Positions 21,246 through 31,930 are shown, numbered from the stretch's first letter. The stretch is DNA of 64,000 nt from Rhizomys pruinosus (GCA_009823505.1 VZQC01012331.1:207773-271772); one strand, 5' to 3'. Made by a program: numbers and translations. Notes: generated by a model from the letters alone, not told the origin.

Positions 21246-22040
21246 TTACTATGGAGGATTTGCACAGCTGCTTCACCTACACGCCAAATAGGACTTCCTT
21301 CAGAGGTGTGTACAGGATGTGCAGTCTGGGCGGGTAGGAGTTTTCATTACCAAGATTACCTGACAGGTGTGGTGCTTCCTGCTAGCGAGGGTACCGCAGA
21401 CAGGTAACTCCCCAAGTCCATTCTGCTATGCAGCCTTCCAAGTCTTTCCCCCTGAGTTCATGTTACCTATGTCCGAGACTGTGAACAGGGATGGTCTGTT
21501 TTTGAGTGTATGGGTTTGAGCGGAGGCTGTGGGCATGCAGTGCATTCTATGGGTCTTGGAGCTCAGCTTTAGAGTTGGAGCCCAGACTCTAAAGGCAGAC
21601 GCCCAACTCTGAGCACCTTGCATCTGTGCTGGCTTCTCGGGTCGTGCTTCTGTGTGATGGTTTATTTTGCTTTGCACAGTGCCAGCTCGCTCCTGTCCTC
21701 TGCCTACTGTTTCTCAAGTCTGTGCTGGCCTGGCGTTCACCCACTCATCCCCTCTCTGTGGGCACCTCTGTCTCAGGGGTGGGTTTCTCAGTGCTGTGCA
21801 CATTTGGAGCTGGACTGTCCTGTCCTTCATTCTGCCCCCTAGCCGAGAGCACCCCCTCCCTAGCTGTGGTGACCAACTGTGTTGTGTCCCTCGGGAGGCC
21901 CAGGGGCCCCCAAGCGGAGCTCACTAGTTGTCACCAGGCAGTTCAGCTTGGAGCCTCCTCTTCCCTGCCTTCTTATGCTCAGGAGCAGAGCCCAGACGAC
22001 TGTATTCTTGTTCTGCCAATAAGGAGATGTGGGCTCAGGG
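21246..22040. other. Unique sequence
   Basis: No repeat or exon recognised. Plus-strand open frames of 70-150 codons near 21620-22080 overlap in different phases with no domain. Confidence 0.45.
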
Positions 22041-22130
22041 ACGTTGAGTCATTTTCTGGAGGTCACACAGCAAGTATGTAGCTGAAGTGGGATCCCAGCT
22101 CCAACTTCTTCCCTCTCATCAGGCACCCAC
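22041..22130 (-). mobile_element. MIR-like fragment
   Basis: gaggtcacacagcaagtatg and agctgaagtgggatcccagc match the reversed MIR 'ggtcacacagcta...tgggat' segment. Confidence 0.55.
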
Positions 22131-22329
22131 CAAGTACCAGGCGTGGTTTTAGGTGAGCTGGATGTTTTTGCCCCTGCTGTCATATAGGGCGAGTATTCTA
22201 GGTGGAGTTGAGACAGTAAGAGAGACACCCACATGCCAGATGATGGCCAGTGGGCGAGGGTCAGGAGATGGGAGAGTCAGAACCACAGTGCCACCCGACT
22301 GACAGTTGATGGTTATTTTACAGTGACAG

Positions 22330-22485
22330 ATACGGTACTAGAGTGTCCAGAATTAACTCAGAATTCCTGCTGAAACTCTGTGAGATGTTGCCAGTGTTAG
22401 TCTATCACAATTGGGGAAACTGAGGCATGAAGATGTTAAGTCCTTTGTCAGGAAATGGCAGAGCTTGGGAGTTCTGGCAGTCTTG
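22330..22485 (-). mobile_element. MIR
   Basis: ggggaaactgaggcatgaag followed by gttaagtcctttgtc and aaatggcagagcttggga is a clear reversed MIR. Confidence 0.7.
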
Positions 22486-22868
22486 GTTCCCTGTCCTGTA
22501 CTGGGTGGCCTCGAGAGGGCTGGGCTGTTGGCATGCAGTTGTGAGGTTATTATCAGATCCTATGTTTCATCTTGGTTGCCATTTATTTGGTAGAGGGCTT
22601 TTATGCCAGTTCCAACCATGGCTTAAAACAAACATTGGACTTGTCGTCTGTCTTTTGACTATGTTTTTGTGGTAATTCATTTTAATTGCATTTTATAAAA
22701 GCATCAGTCTCAAATGGATCAGAAGTTAGAGTAAAAAAGTTGTTCCCTAGGGAGCTGGGACAGCTCGTGTTAAGAGGGGTTTACCTGCAGCAGACTGCAG
22801 TCATGTGCTCTTGCATTCTTGGTTTCTCTGACCCCTGGTTCTCCCCGTATATGCTCCTTGTCCCCTAG

Positions 22869-22924
22869 TTGCTGGGACAGCCGAGGGACTCTCGCTCCCA
22901 CTGAACAAGTTCAGACCCTGGCAG
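22869..22924 (+). other. Exon-like segment (weak candidate)
   Basis: A 56-bp segment lies between a pyrimidine-rich acceptor (ctccttgtcccctag, ending 22868) and a donor (CAG|gtgagc at 22925). Two of three frames are open across it; the frame ending in phase with the donor reads AGTAEGLSLPLNKFRPWQ. No family recognised. Acceptor/donor pairs this good also occur by chance, and no neighbouring exon was found. Confidence 0.2.
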
Positions 22925-23220
22925 GTGAGCAGGGTAGGAATCCAAGGGCCCTGCCAGGTACCTGGATAGACCCTAACCTTTAGGCCTTCCTGCAGAGGTG
23001 GCTGGAGAGCCTGGGCTTCCCCAGGGACCACCAGCAGCTGGGGCCCCTCTTGGGGCCCCTCTTCCCAGCTTCTCCTCAGTCCTCTTTGTCTCCGTGGCCA
23101 TGACAACCTGGCTGGCCGCTTGGCACTTCCAGACCCAACCCCCAGCCTGAAGCGGCTTCCTTCTCCCACGGAGCTGACCTGGTGGTTCAGGCCTGGCTGG
23201 GGGAGGCACCTCCCCTCTGC

Positions 23221-23255
<35 letters not shown>

Positions 23256-24164
23256 CAGGCCCTGGGCAGAGCAGAGCCTCCCGGAAAGGACCTTGCTGGG
23301 CTCCTGCCTTCGTGATCCTTTCCTTCCCACTGAGACCGCCTCTTGATTTCATTCTGCCTTTGCCGTCTCCCTTTCCTGTGCTCTGCCTCCCGTGTGCTGG
23401 AGCTCTGCCAGCCTGGGCTAGTCCTCCTTTTCTAGCTGGATCCCAATACTGAATTCACATGCGGTCCTAGCATCCAAGGATGGGCCTGCTCGGGACTTGA
23501 TTATAGGACACCCAGGTTCCTTCTTTGTCCTGAGACAAGACCTGGCTTCAGAGGGGCTCATCTGCAGCTCCCAACCAGTTCAGGGAGCCCCAAATGTTCT
23601 TAACAGGGAAGGGGTGCTCCTTGGAGATCCTCTTGCTTCATGGGTACTCCTCATGGTGAGTGAGGAATGATCCTCGTCCCCAGCAGGGTGAGCAAGAATT
23701 ACCTCCTGGGGACATCCTGAGCAAATCTTTGTGAGGAAGGTGAGCTTCTGGCCCCACGCCCTGACATCTGAGCCAGGCATGTGAAGGGCTCAGTCTCTTA
23801 GGAGAACCTATATCTTTCTTCCCATCCACCCAGGACAGTGACTCCCCACTGGGACCCTTTAAAGCCATTATTTATGAATGGCCGCAGCTGTTCCTATAGA
23901 TACATATAAGTAATGATTCCATCTAGTGCTATACTTGGAGGGTCCTTGGAGACCTTTAAGGAATGGAGGTTAAGAGGTAGCTCCATGTGGCTTTGACCTA
24001 AGCTCAGAGAGAGGAAGTGACCTGGCCAGGCAAGGGTCATAAAACCCAATGCCTACGGCTGGGCAGCACAGCAGCCAGGAGCATGAAAAATCCCAGGCCA
24101 CCCTGTCTGCTTGTCTTTTCTTACCACCTCTGATGTCAGCGAGGATTGGAAAATGCTGGTCTTC
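22925..24164. other. Unique GC-rich then ordinary sequence
   Basis: 22930-23300 is GC-rich and includes the CTG repeat. 23860-23940 is AT-rich (gccattatttatgaatggcc, atagatacatataagtaatg). No gene recognised. Confidence 0.45.
23219..23253 (+). repeat. (CTG)n trinucleotide repeat, about 11 units
   Basis: Uninterrupted gctgctgctg run in a GC-rich stretch. It would read poly-Ala, poly-Leu or poly-Cys on this strand, and open frames cross it on both strands without other coding evidence. Confidence 0.95.
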
Positions 24165-24240
24165 CTTGATCTCTCTGTGCCTCAGTTTCCTTACCTGTAA
24201 AATGGGGCACACAGGACACCTGTCTCCTAGGTGCCTTTCT
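24165..24240 (+). mobile_element. MIR 3' end
   Basis: tctctgtgcctcagtttcct then tacctgtaaaatggggc. Confidence 0.7.
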
Positions 24241-24270
24241 TTTTAATAACACTACTAATAAAAATCCTTG

Positions 24271-24423
24271 TAGCATGAGTGTGGTGGTGCACAACATTAA
24301 TCCTAGGACTTGGGAGGCAGAGGCAGGCAGAGTTCTGGAGGTTTGAGGCCATTCTGGTCTACATAGTAAGTTCTAGGCCAGCCAGGACTACATCGTGAGA
24401 CCATGTGTTAAAACAACAAAACC
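24271..24423 (+). mobile_element. B1 SINE (older copy)
   Basis: gtgtggtggtgcacaacatt, gggaggcagaggcaggcaga, gccagccaggactacatcgt. The last segment resembles the mouse-type B1 middle more than the local subfamily, so this may be an older insertion. Confidence 0.8.
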
Positions 24424-24469
24424 AAATATGTATGTGGGGATATGTGGATGCATGTTTGTGTGTGTGTGA

Positions 24470-24765
24470 GTGCACACATGCTGTGGTACACATGTGCGGA
24501 GGTCAGAGGTCAATCTCAGGCATTGGTCCTGACTGTCCACCCTATTTGAGACAAGGTTCCCCATTCACTGCTGTATATATCAAGATAACAGCCTGGGCAC
24601 TGGCGGGGTGCCAAGTTTGCCTGTCTCCGCCTCCCATCTCCTTGTAGGAGTGCTGGGACTGTGGATGTGTGCTACTGTGTGGCTTTGCATGGGTTCTGGG
24701 GATTCAAGCTCAGGTCCTCATCTTGTGTGGGAAGCCTTTACACACTGAGCCACCTCTCCAGACTT
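24470..24765 (-). mobile_element. Composite B4-type SINE
   Basis: gcggaggtcagaggtcaatc, tttgagacaaggttccccat, gtgctgggactgtggatgtg, and reversed head tgagccacctctccagac. Confidence 0.7.
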
Positions 24766-24835
24766 TGTTATGGTAATTCACATAGCATGAATTTTACCCT
24801 GTCAGTACAAGGTGACACTGTCATCCCTACTTTCT

Positions 24836-25398
24836 TTTTTTTTTTTTAATTTATTATTTTTTTAATCAAATCTAGACCCGTGTCCCCCACCCTATCCCCC
24901 CACCCCACCAGAGCTCATGCATTCTGCCAAACATGCTTTTCATCTCTTTCTCAGTCTTTCTCAATATTCTCCATGAGGAATTTGACTGTTTTGAGCAGAA
25001 GTTCACTGTTTCAGTTAGTTCTTCGATGCAGTCCTTTCTGTTGTTGTTGTTGTTGTTGTTTTTTCCAATATGCATCACTCCCAGCTGCTTTGGACAAAAG
25101 CTCAAGGGGCTGTGCATAAGAAATACTTACAACTAGGTAATTGGCACTAGCATCCACAGATGAGGGATACCATTCATCGTTTGTTTTTCTGGGACTGTGT
25201 TACTTCATTCAGCATGATGTCTTCTAGCTCCAGCCATTTTCCTGCAAAGCTCATGATGTCGTCTTTCTTTACTGCTGCATAGAACTCCACTGTGTAGATG
25301 TACCACATTTTCTCTATCCACTCATCAGTTGAGGAGCATTTAGGTTGGTTCCAGCTCCTTGCTATTGTGAAGAGAGCTGAAATAAACATGGCCGTGCA
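24836..25398 (-). mobile_element. 5'-truncated rodent L1 with intact 14-bp target-site duplication
   Basis: Poly-T at the left, a C-rich run at 24877-24909 (the G-rich polypurine tract of the L1 3' UTR read from the other strand), 3' UTR, then the end of ORF2. Perfect duplication catccctactttct at 24822-24835 and 25399-25412 defines both ends. Only the last 563 bp of the element were inserted, the usual result of incomplete target-primed reverse transcription. Confidence 0.93.
25174..25398 (-). pseudogene. L1 ORF2 C-terminal fragment
   Basis: About 75 codons remain open to the natural stop. They include WIEKMWYIYTVEFYAAVKKD and LELEDIMLNEVTQSQKNKR, the conserved tail of L1 ORF2p after the cysteine-rich region. 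The endonuclease and reverse transcriptase domains are absent because the element is 5'-truncated, so it cannot move itself. The intact frame suggests a fairly recent insertion. Confidence 0.92.
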
Positions 25399-25440
25399 CA
25401 TCCCTACTTTCTAATCCTAGAAGGTAAAGTCATTTTAAAA

Positions 25441-25606
25441 TTTAATTAATTAGTGCATGTGGGTACCATGGTGCGTGAATGAAGGCCAGAGGACTCCTTG
25501 GGGGTACTGAGTTTCTCTTTCTACCATGTGGGTTCTGGGGATCGAACTCAGGTCATCAGGCTTGGCTGCAAGTGCCTTTACCTGCTGAGCCATCTTGCTA
25601 GCCCGT
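25441..25606 (-). mobile_element. B3 SINE
   Basis: gaaggccagaggactccttg, ctaccatgtgggttctgggg, atcgaactcaggtcatcagg, ctgagccatcttgctagccc. Confidence 0.85.
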
Positions 25607-26059
25607 AATCCTGAACATTTTAATTGCCTTAGAATTAAAACTTGAGCTCTTAGCATCTTTCTCATCGCTCCTATCTTTCTCACCTGTGGAAACCACAGAC
25701 CTGCTTTCTCTTTCTTTCTTTCTGACATTGCTTAGAAATGGAATCACACTACGAAGTCCTTTGTGTCTGGCTTCTTTGACTTAGCATAACATTTTCAGGG
25801 TTAGTTTGTGTTACAGCAGGTGTCAGAATTTCATTCCTTTTCATGGCTGAGTCATATTCTAGTGTATGGATATACTACGTTTTGTTTGTTCATTCAGCAG
25901 TTGGTGTTTGGGTTTCCACTGTTGGGCCTGAATGTGTTTTCATTGTTCTGTGTACACACTTAGGTGCGGCTTTGGGTTTCTTGGGAGGACTGGGTGTGGA
26001 CAGTGTGTCTGTTAAATGGGGCAGGTGTTGGCTGTGTGTTAGCTCTTTGTGTTACAGGA

Positions 26060-26230
26060 GCCCTTAGCCTTGGCATTGAGGATGCTAACTGAGTGCTGGA
26101 CACTGTTTTATAGATGAGAAAGCTTAGGCACAGACCATGGGGTAACTCATTAGTCCACGAGTTATTGCCAGGAGACAGCAGAGCTCAGACTCAACCGAGC
26201 CCTGGAAGTCAGGCAGCCGAGCCCGTCCCT
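26060..26230 (-). mobile_element. MIR-like fragment
   Basis: gttttatagatgagaaagct, taggcacagaccatggggta and cagcagagctcagactcaac follow the reversed MIR order, with much divergence. Confidence 0.5.
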
Positions 26231-26329
26231 GAAGGAGCTGATGCTTCCCAGCACCAAGCCTCGGCTCCCAGAATGTGGCCTCCAAGTGGGAATACGAGTC
26301 TAGTATTGCCAGGTCTGACATTTCAAGTA

Positions 26330-26480
26330 TTTCCACCAGCCGGAAATGTGAACTTTTTAGTATAAAATCACTTGATTTTTAAAAGCTGCCAAGTCAGACA
26401 CTTTTGTAACAAACAATCCGCAGGCCAAACACAATACATCTGTGGCCCCCGGGGTGGCTGCCAGCATGTACACTCTGCCC
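26330..26480. mobile_element. Possible ancient hAT-Charlie-type fragment
   Basis: caatccgcaggccaaacaca followed by acatctgtggcccccggg resembles the terminal part of an old mammalian DNA transposon. Family assigned from memory; uncertain. Confidence 0.3.
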
Positions 26481-26887
26481 TGGGGCCGTGTGCTGGCAGG
26501 GGGGCACCCTGCTGGGTGTGGACCTTGAGTGAAGCAAGCGTGGGCTCCCCTCTTGGGGTTGGGAGCATGGTTCTGGCTCCTGCCTATTCCCGCTGTCCTG
26601 TTCAAATCTGATGCCTCACTGAGTGGGGGCAGACAAGGATCACGTTGACTGTCACCCCCTGGGGTCCTGAAATGATGGAAACTTGTGTTGGGTGCTTGCT
26701 CCATGACCCACAGCAGTATGATCTTGGGCTAGTGACTAGAGTCCTGTACCTCAGTATCCCCATCTGCCAAGTAGGGGTAGTGATAAGCTCCCTATGGTTT
26801 TCTGGCACTCAGAAGGGGCACCAAGTTGACATCATTTCTTTGGCGTGTGCTGGCTCTGTGTGTTTTCTTCAGGGAACGGTGTTTGTG
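26481..26887. other. Unique sequence
   Basis: A MIR-like scrap (gtacctcagtatccccatct at 26745-26764); nothing else recognised. Confidence 0.45.
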
Positions 26888-26888
26888 T

Positions 26889-26932
<44 letters not shown>
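26888..26932. repeat. (TG)n microsatellite
   Basis: About 22 TG units. Confidence 0.95.
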
Positions 26933-26936
<4 letters not shown>

Positions 26937-27183
26937 GCATAGTTGGAGCCTGCCAACTGGGGGCTGTTTCCTGCATGCATGTCTCCTGCCTATGAGTGTG
27001 TGATTATGTGTGCACATACTCCTGTTCCCCCACACACTCCCCCAGCTTTCTCTATGAATTTCCAGAAATAAATGTGCGTTGGGGTTCTTGAGAAAATACA
27101 GGCCCCTGAGCAGCCAGGGATGTGGTAGGTGCTAGGGACTCAAAGCTGCTGGAGAGGGGGCACGGAGGCAGCACGAAGAGAAA

Positions 27184-27351
27184 CTGGGCAGGTCAGGCAG
27201 ATGTGTGCGGAGGCTGTGGGGAAGGGGCTGCAGTCCTCTGTTCTCCGTCTCAGTGCTGGGCTCTGGGCTGGGCAGGTCAGGCAGATGTGTGTGGAGGCTG
27301 TGGGGAAGGGGCTGCAGTCCTCTGTTCTCTGTCTCAGTGCTGGGCTCTGGG
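27184..27351. repeat. 84-bp tandem duplication
   Basis: Two copies (27184-27267, 27268-27351) of a unit starting ctgggcaggtcaggcagatg, differing at only about three positions, so recent. The unit does not match a repeat family I recognise. Confidence 0.93.
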
Positions 27352-27754
27352 CTGGACAGAGGGTACTGGGTTTCCCTAAGGCCTACCCAGCAGGGCCTTG
27401 ATGCCTTCCTGTCACCGGGCCTTCTCTTTCTTCTCAGCTTCTTCACAAGCTCTCATTTAGGCCACAGCTCCTTGGAGTCTAAGGAACGCTGAAGTGTGTA
27501 GTTAATAACAGAATTTGGATGTCTGGAGAGGCAGCCTGGACCGCTGGGCTTGTCTCATCTGCCTCGCTGCTGTCAAAGCTCTTCTTGTTCCTCTTAGGCA
27601 TCTTAAGTTACCTTGCCCCTCGCTGCCCTCCTTTTCCTGAGAGCCTGGGGACAGAGGCTTTTTGTTCTCTACTTTCTCTTCCCTTTCTGCAGAACTTTCT
27701 GGAGATGTCAGTGGAACTTGAGGTTGCTTCTTCTTCTTACCTATTTTTGGTTGC

Positions 27755-27756
<2 letters not shown>
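27352..27756. other. Unique sequence
   Basis: A good acceptor-like tract ends at 27692 (ctcttccctttctgcag) but no matching donor follows. No gene supported. Confidence 0.45.

Positions 27757-27820
<64 letters not shown>
27757..27820. repeat. (TG)n microsatellite, long
   Basis: About 31 uninterrupted TG units. An SSR of this length is expected to be highly polymorphic. Confidence 0.95.
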
Positions 27821-27821
<1 letters not shown>

Positions 27822-28215
27822 TTGAACCCATAGGCTTCACATATAGTAGGTAAGTGCTCTACCCATGAACCCATACCCCCAGCCCCTCATTTTTACTTTG
27901 TGGTTTTTTTTTTTGGTCTTTTTGAGGCAGGGTCTCCCTGTAGCCCCAGCTGTCCTGGAACTCACTCTGTAGACAAGGCTGGCCTTGAACTGACAAAGAT
28001 CCGCCTGCCTCTACCTCCCAAGTGCTAGGATTAAAGGCGTGCACCACTACGCCCAGCCCCTCATTTTCACTTTGTATTTTGAGACAGGATCTCACTAAGT
28101 TGCCCACACTGGCCTTGAACTCATTCTGTAGCCCAGGCAGCCTTGAACTTGGAATCTTCCTGCCTCAGCCTCCAGAGTAGCTAAAGGAGAGGTATCAGCC
28201 ATTGGGACTGGCTTG
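27821..28215 (-). mobile_element. B4/ID_B1-type SINE split by a B1
   Basis: Reversed ID-like part at 27821-27884 (gattgaacccataggcttca) and 7SL-like part at 28076-28215 (gagacaggatctcactaagt, ctgcctcagcctccagagta), in the same order as in the unsplit copy at 9203-9385. Confidence 0.7.
27902..28058 (-). mobile_element. B1 SINE with 17-bp target-site duplication
   Basis: Flanked by cctcattttYactttgt at 27885-27901 and 28059-28075 (one mismatch). Carries the local subfamily middle (ctccctgtagccccagctgt). Confidence 0.93.
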
Positions 28216-28682
28216 AGGTTTTCTCTGAGGAGGCATGTATAGCTTGGAACTTTCTTCTGTCTCCATCCCAGGATAGCTTCAGTCACTGAGTCCCCTGGTC
28301 GTCAGCAGAGGTATGTGGATTACAGCTGCCCCTTTCTTATAGAGTGTGAACTTAAGGGCTTCTCTTTTCCTTGGCCTCTCTGGGACAATCCTTACTGTCC
28401 CTTTTCACAGAGAAGGAGTCTGAGGCACAGAGAGGCTATGTCACATGCACAGGGTCTCTCACTGTTTAGGAAAAGGCCAAGCAGGTAGAAACTATAGACA
28501 GGTTCCAGGGCCTATGCTTGTAACCGTAGCACTGAGCTGCCTTCTCTGCTGGTGAGTTCATTTGATGTACTCACTGAACACAAAGTGCAGGCTGGGCCTT
28601 TTCTGCCTTCTTTTCACACCTTCACTTTGCTCCTTATCCACCATCCAGCTATCCATCCCCTGCCCATCTATCCATTTATCCC
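28216..28682. other. Unique sequence with a MIR scrap
   Basis: gagaaggagtctgaggcaca (28411-28430) resembles reversed MIR; otherwise unrecognised. Confidence 0.45.
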
Positions 28683-29060
28683 TCTACTCATCTGTCCATC
28701 CATCCATCCATCCATCCATCCATCCACTTATCTATCTACCTTCCATTAATCTACCCAATATGCCCCATCCATCCATCCAACCATATGCCCATCCATTTAC
28801 CCATGTATCCATCTATCTACCCACCCATTCATTCCCATTAATCTTCTAATCGCCCATCCATCCATGCATCCATCTATGCATCCATGCATGAATGCATGCA
28901 TGCATGCATCCATCCACCACCTGACTATCCATCTACTGTTTTCCATTCATCTACTGTCCATCCATCTACCACTGTCCATCCGTCCGTCCATCCATCCATC
29001 CATCCATCCATCCATCCATCCATCCACTGTCTTTCCATTCATCCATTCATCTTCCATTTA
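28683..29060. repeat. (ATCC)n-rich block
   Basis: Several runs of ccatccatcc separated by degenerate stretches (ctatctacc, atgcatgcatg). The longest pure runs are at 28696-28728 and 28986-29026. Confidence 0.93.
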
Positions 29061-29599
29061 TCTACCACCCAGCTGTCCATCTACTCATCCAGTTAGTGTT
29101 TTCTGAATACACTCACTGGAGTATCAGCCTTGGGATTTTTATCATATTCAAACAGCAGCTACACTGTTATTTACACTGCATCTGAACCTCCTCCTTTTGT
29201 AAAGCCTCATCCCATCTTAATACTCATGAGCCCCTAGACTCAGTGGCATAGGCATCATCTTTGCTAACGTGTATTTGTCATGCCTTCCACATGGGTTTCC
29301 ACCAACAGCCTCTCCTGTGTGTTCAGTTGGGGTACGAAGGGGTGGCCCTGCACTGTGGACAGCTCTTGTCACAGAACTCTGGGAGGGCACCACAGAGCCC
29401 CTGGCCTGAGGGTGACATGGAACCAGAACCCAAGATAGGATTTTGTTTTTTGATTTGCCAAATCTTTTTCAAGTTCCTGGGGATGGGTACTGGCCATTTG
29501 GAGTAAACAGAATTGTCATTCCTACCCTTGAAATGGTCACACTTTATGGTGTTTGGGTGGGAAGCAGACAGAAACCAAGGAACTAAGTCAGGGGTCACT
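29061..29599. other. Unique sequence
   Basis: No gene or clear repeat recognised. Confidence 0.45.
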
Positions 29600-29754
29600 T
29601 TTTTTTTTTTTTTTGGTCTTTCAAAACAGGGTCTCCCTGTAGTCCCAGCTGTCCTGGAACTCACTCTGTAGATCAGGCTGGCCTTGAATTCACAAAGATC
29701 CGCCTGCCTCTGCCTCCCAAGTGCTAGGATTAAAGGCGTGCGCCACCCGGCCCC
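29600..29754 (-). mobile_element. B1 SINE
   Basis: Poly-T, ctccctgtagtcccagctgt, attaaaggcgtgcgccaccc. Confidence 0.92.
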
Positions 29755-29829
29755 TGCTTCTGATGGTGACCTGGGGCAGCAGCATCTAAAGCAGCAGGTG
29801 TGAGTTATGATATCAGAGGTAGATCTGGA

Positions 29830-30228
29830 TGGACTGAGTTAGTCTAGGTGGTCAGGGGAGGTCCCAGAGATCTTGGGAGGTGGCATTGTCACTGAGCAGT
29901 GGGGAAAGAGTATCGATGTGGTGGTATTATATAGAGTGTCTGGGTGAAAGGAACAGCAAATGCAAAGGCCCTGTGGTAAGAGGTAGTTGTGAGCAGCCAG
30001 GAAAATGGGCAGGTGGCAAGGCCTCACCAAGCAGGGGTGTGTGGCCAACTCAAACAGCAGGGGTGTGTGGCAGGGACACACGTGGCCTGGAAGAACAGGT
30101 TTTCTTCAGGTGTGTGGGAAGCTAGCCCTCAGGGGATTTAGAACAGCAGAAGGAGTTCAAGGGGAGCTTATTTTGAAATATGCTGTGCAGAGGGGCACAG
30201 ATGGACTGGGAGATGTACTGGACAGGTC
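29830..30228 (+). mobile_element. L2-like ancient repeat
   Basis: aggtggtcaggggaggtccc, aaaggaacagcaaatgcaaa, ggccctgtggtaagaggtag. The same order of motifs recurs at 31440 and 51330. Confidence 0.5.
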
Positions 30229-30424
30229 CAGATAGGAGACCCAGGTAGGAGACCCAGGTAGGAGACTCAGGGAGACCCAGGTAGGGAGACCCAGGTAGGG
30301 AGACCCAGGTAGGAGACCCAGGTAGGGAGACCCAGGTAGGGAGACCCAGGTAGGAGACCCAGGTAGGGAGACCCAGGTAGGAGACCCAGCTAGGGAGACC
30401 CAGCTAGGGAGACCCAGGTAGGGA
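30229..30424. repeat. 13-14-bp minisatellite, about 14 copies
   Basis: The unit is gtagggagacccag or gtaggagacccag. It lies at the end of an L2-like fragment whose remembered consensus contains a similar gggagaccagttaggagg stretch. Confidence 0.9.
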
Positions 30425-30687
30425 GGGGACAGCGGGTCTGGCTGTTCCCTGAGGAAGTATGAAAGCCACACTGGGGTTCAGGGAGGTGTTCCTGTGGCTG
30501 GCCACCCTTGTCTCATTCTGAAGTTGAGCCCCCTCCCTTCCTCACCTGCCCCCATCCAGGTGGCCTTCAGGGTCTGTGACCTGAGCCCCTGGGCTGAGCC
30601 CCTGAGGTGGAGCCAGGGCTTTGCTCTAGGCAGAGGCTTCACCAGCCGTCCTGCTGGAGCCACATGTGCACAGTGGTCACGGTGGGT

Positions 30688-30926
30688 GACTGCATCTGTG
30701 TACACTGCAGTGTATGCTCTGGACTGCATCCGTGTACACTGCAGTGTATGCTCTGGAGTGCATCCATGTATACTGCAGTGTATGCTCTGGACTGCATCCG
30801 TGTACACTGCAGTATATGCTCTGGAGTGCATCCGTGTAACCTGCAGTGTATACTCTGGACTGCATCTGTGTAACCTGCAGTATATGCTCTGGACTGCATC
30901 CATGTACACTGCAGTGTATGTTCTGG
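30688..30926. repeat. 34-bp minisatellite, 7 copies, palindrome-bearing
   Basis: The unit is ctgcatccgtgtacactgca plus gtgtatgctctgga. Five of seven units hold tacactgcagtata/tacactgcagtgta, the latter a perfect 14-bp palindrome with a PstI site; two carry taacctgcag instead. Confidence 0.93.
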
Positions 30927-30994
30927 CCCTGTTTCTCATGAGGACCAGAGTTGTTTGGGGGAGCCCTGAATGGAGTGAGACTGCAGAACTTTCA

Positions 30995-31590
30995 CTCACC
31001 CATTCACACACTCATTCATTTACACATTCATTCATACATTTACTAATTCATTCATACGTCTCATTCATACATCTAATTCATTCAGTCACATACTCATTCA
31101 TTTATTCACCCATCCACTCACAGGCTTGTTCATTCACATTCATTCATACATTTGCTTACTTGCTCATTCTGAGCACCTCTTTAAGGTGCTGTGGTCTCTG
31201 ACTGCTGTGACAGTGAACAAGCTCAAGGGTCTCCACCTGGATGAAGGTGTCACTCCTATGCAAGGACAGAAAATGAAGAAAGAAGAAAATACATAGGGTG
31301 CTGGTTGGTGATAAGCATCAGGGGAGGGGTGAGAACAGGGTGCAAGGAAGAGTGAGTTGTGCTCTTTTAACCGAGGGAGGATGGCTATATAGAGAGCAGT
31401 GTTAGAACACTGTAAGAAGGTTGGACTTGGTGCAGGGGCAAGCTGGTGCCTGAGGAACAAGCATTCCAGGTGGTGGGGAGAGCAAGTGCAAAGGCCCTGG
31501 GGCAGCAGGTCAGCCTGGTGCTTTGAGGCAGCCCGAAGGCTTCTGGCTGGTGTAGTATAGACAGGGGAGTGGCAGGAGGTGAGGTTTGAG
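30995..31590 (+). mobile_element. L2-like ancient repeat with ATTC-rich start
   Basis: An (attc)n-like block at 30995-31150 is followed by tgctcattctgagcacctct, gtgaacaagctcaagggtct, aagcattccaggtggtgggg, caagtgcaaaggccctgggg and gagtggcaggaggtgaggtt, in the order expected of this family. Confidence 0.6.
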
Positions 31591-31930
31591 GGCGAGAGCA
31601 CTGCATTTCAGCAGAGCAGGGTGTGAGCACACAGAAAGGTGACACAGAGAGCTGAGCCTGAGGCTGGTGTTTGTCACCGTGCTGGCAGGAGAGAAGATGC
31701 TCTAAACAGACTTCTGCTGTCAGCTGTCTAAACAGAGACCCTAGAGCTCTAACTGCCCCAGAGACTTGCTGGGAGGAAGGAAAGGTGGAAGCTGGTGCCG
31801 GTCAGAGGAGGAGCTTGTCTCCTAGTCGGGGATTTCAAAGGAGCCTGACACCTTACCAGCCCACCTTGTGGGGACAGATCCAAACCAAGAAAGCAAGTGA
31901 TGGGCGGGGCCACACCTCTACTAGGACTGT
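31591..31930. other. Unique sequence
   Basis: Nothing recognised. Confidence 0.45.

Larger units (their letters stand above)
24770..25965 (-). mobile_element. Ancient L1M element, interrupted
   Basis: Outer pieces at about 24770-24821, 25413-25440 and 25607-25965 resemble the reversed 3' end of an old mammalian L1 (ttcacatagcatgaatttta; gacttagcataacattttca; gtgttacagcaggtgtcaga; ggctgagtcatattctagtg). It is interrupted by a younger L1 (24836-25398) and a B3 (25441-25606). Confidence 0.65.

Noticed and set aside
27660..27760. Exon starting at the strong acceptor ending 27692
   Set aside because: No usable donor follows before the (TG)n tract and the frames show nothing recognisable.
28683..29106. 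Histidine/proline-rich small proteins
   Set aside because: Direct translation of the (ATCC)n block.
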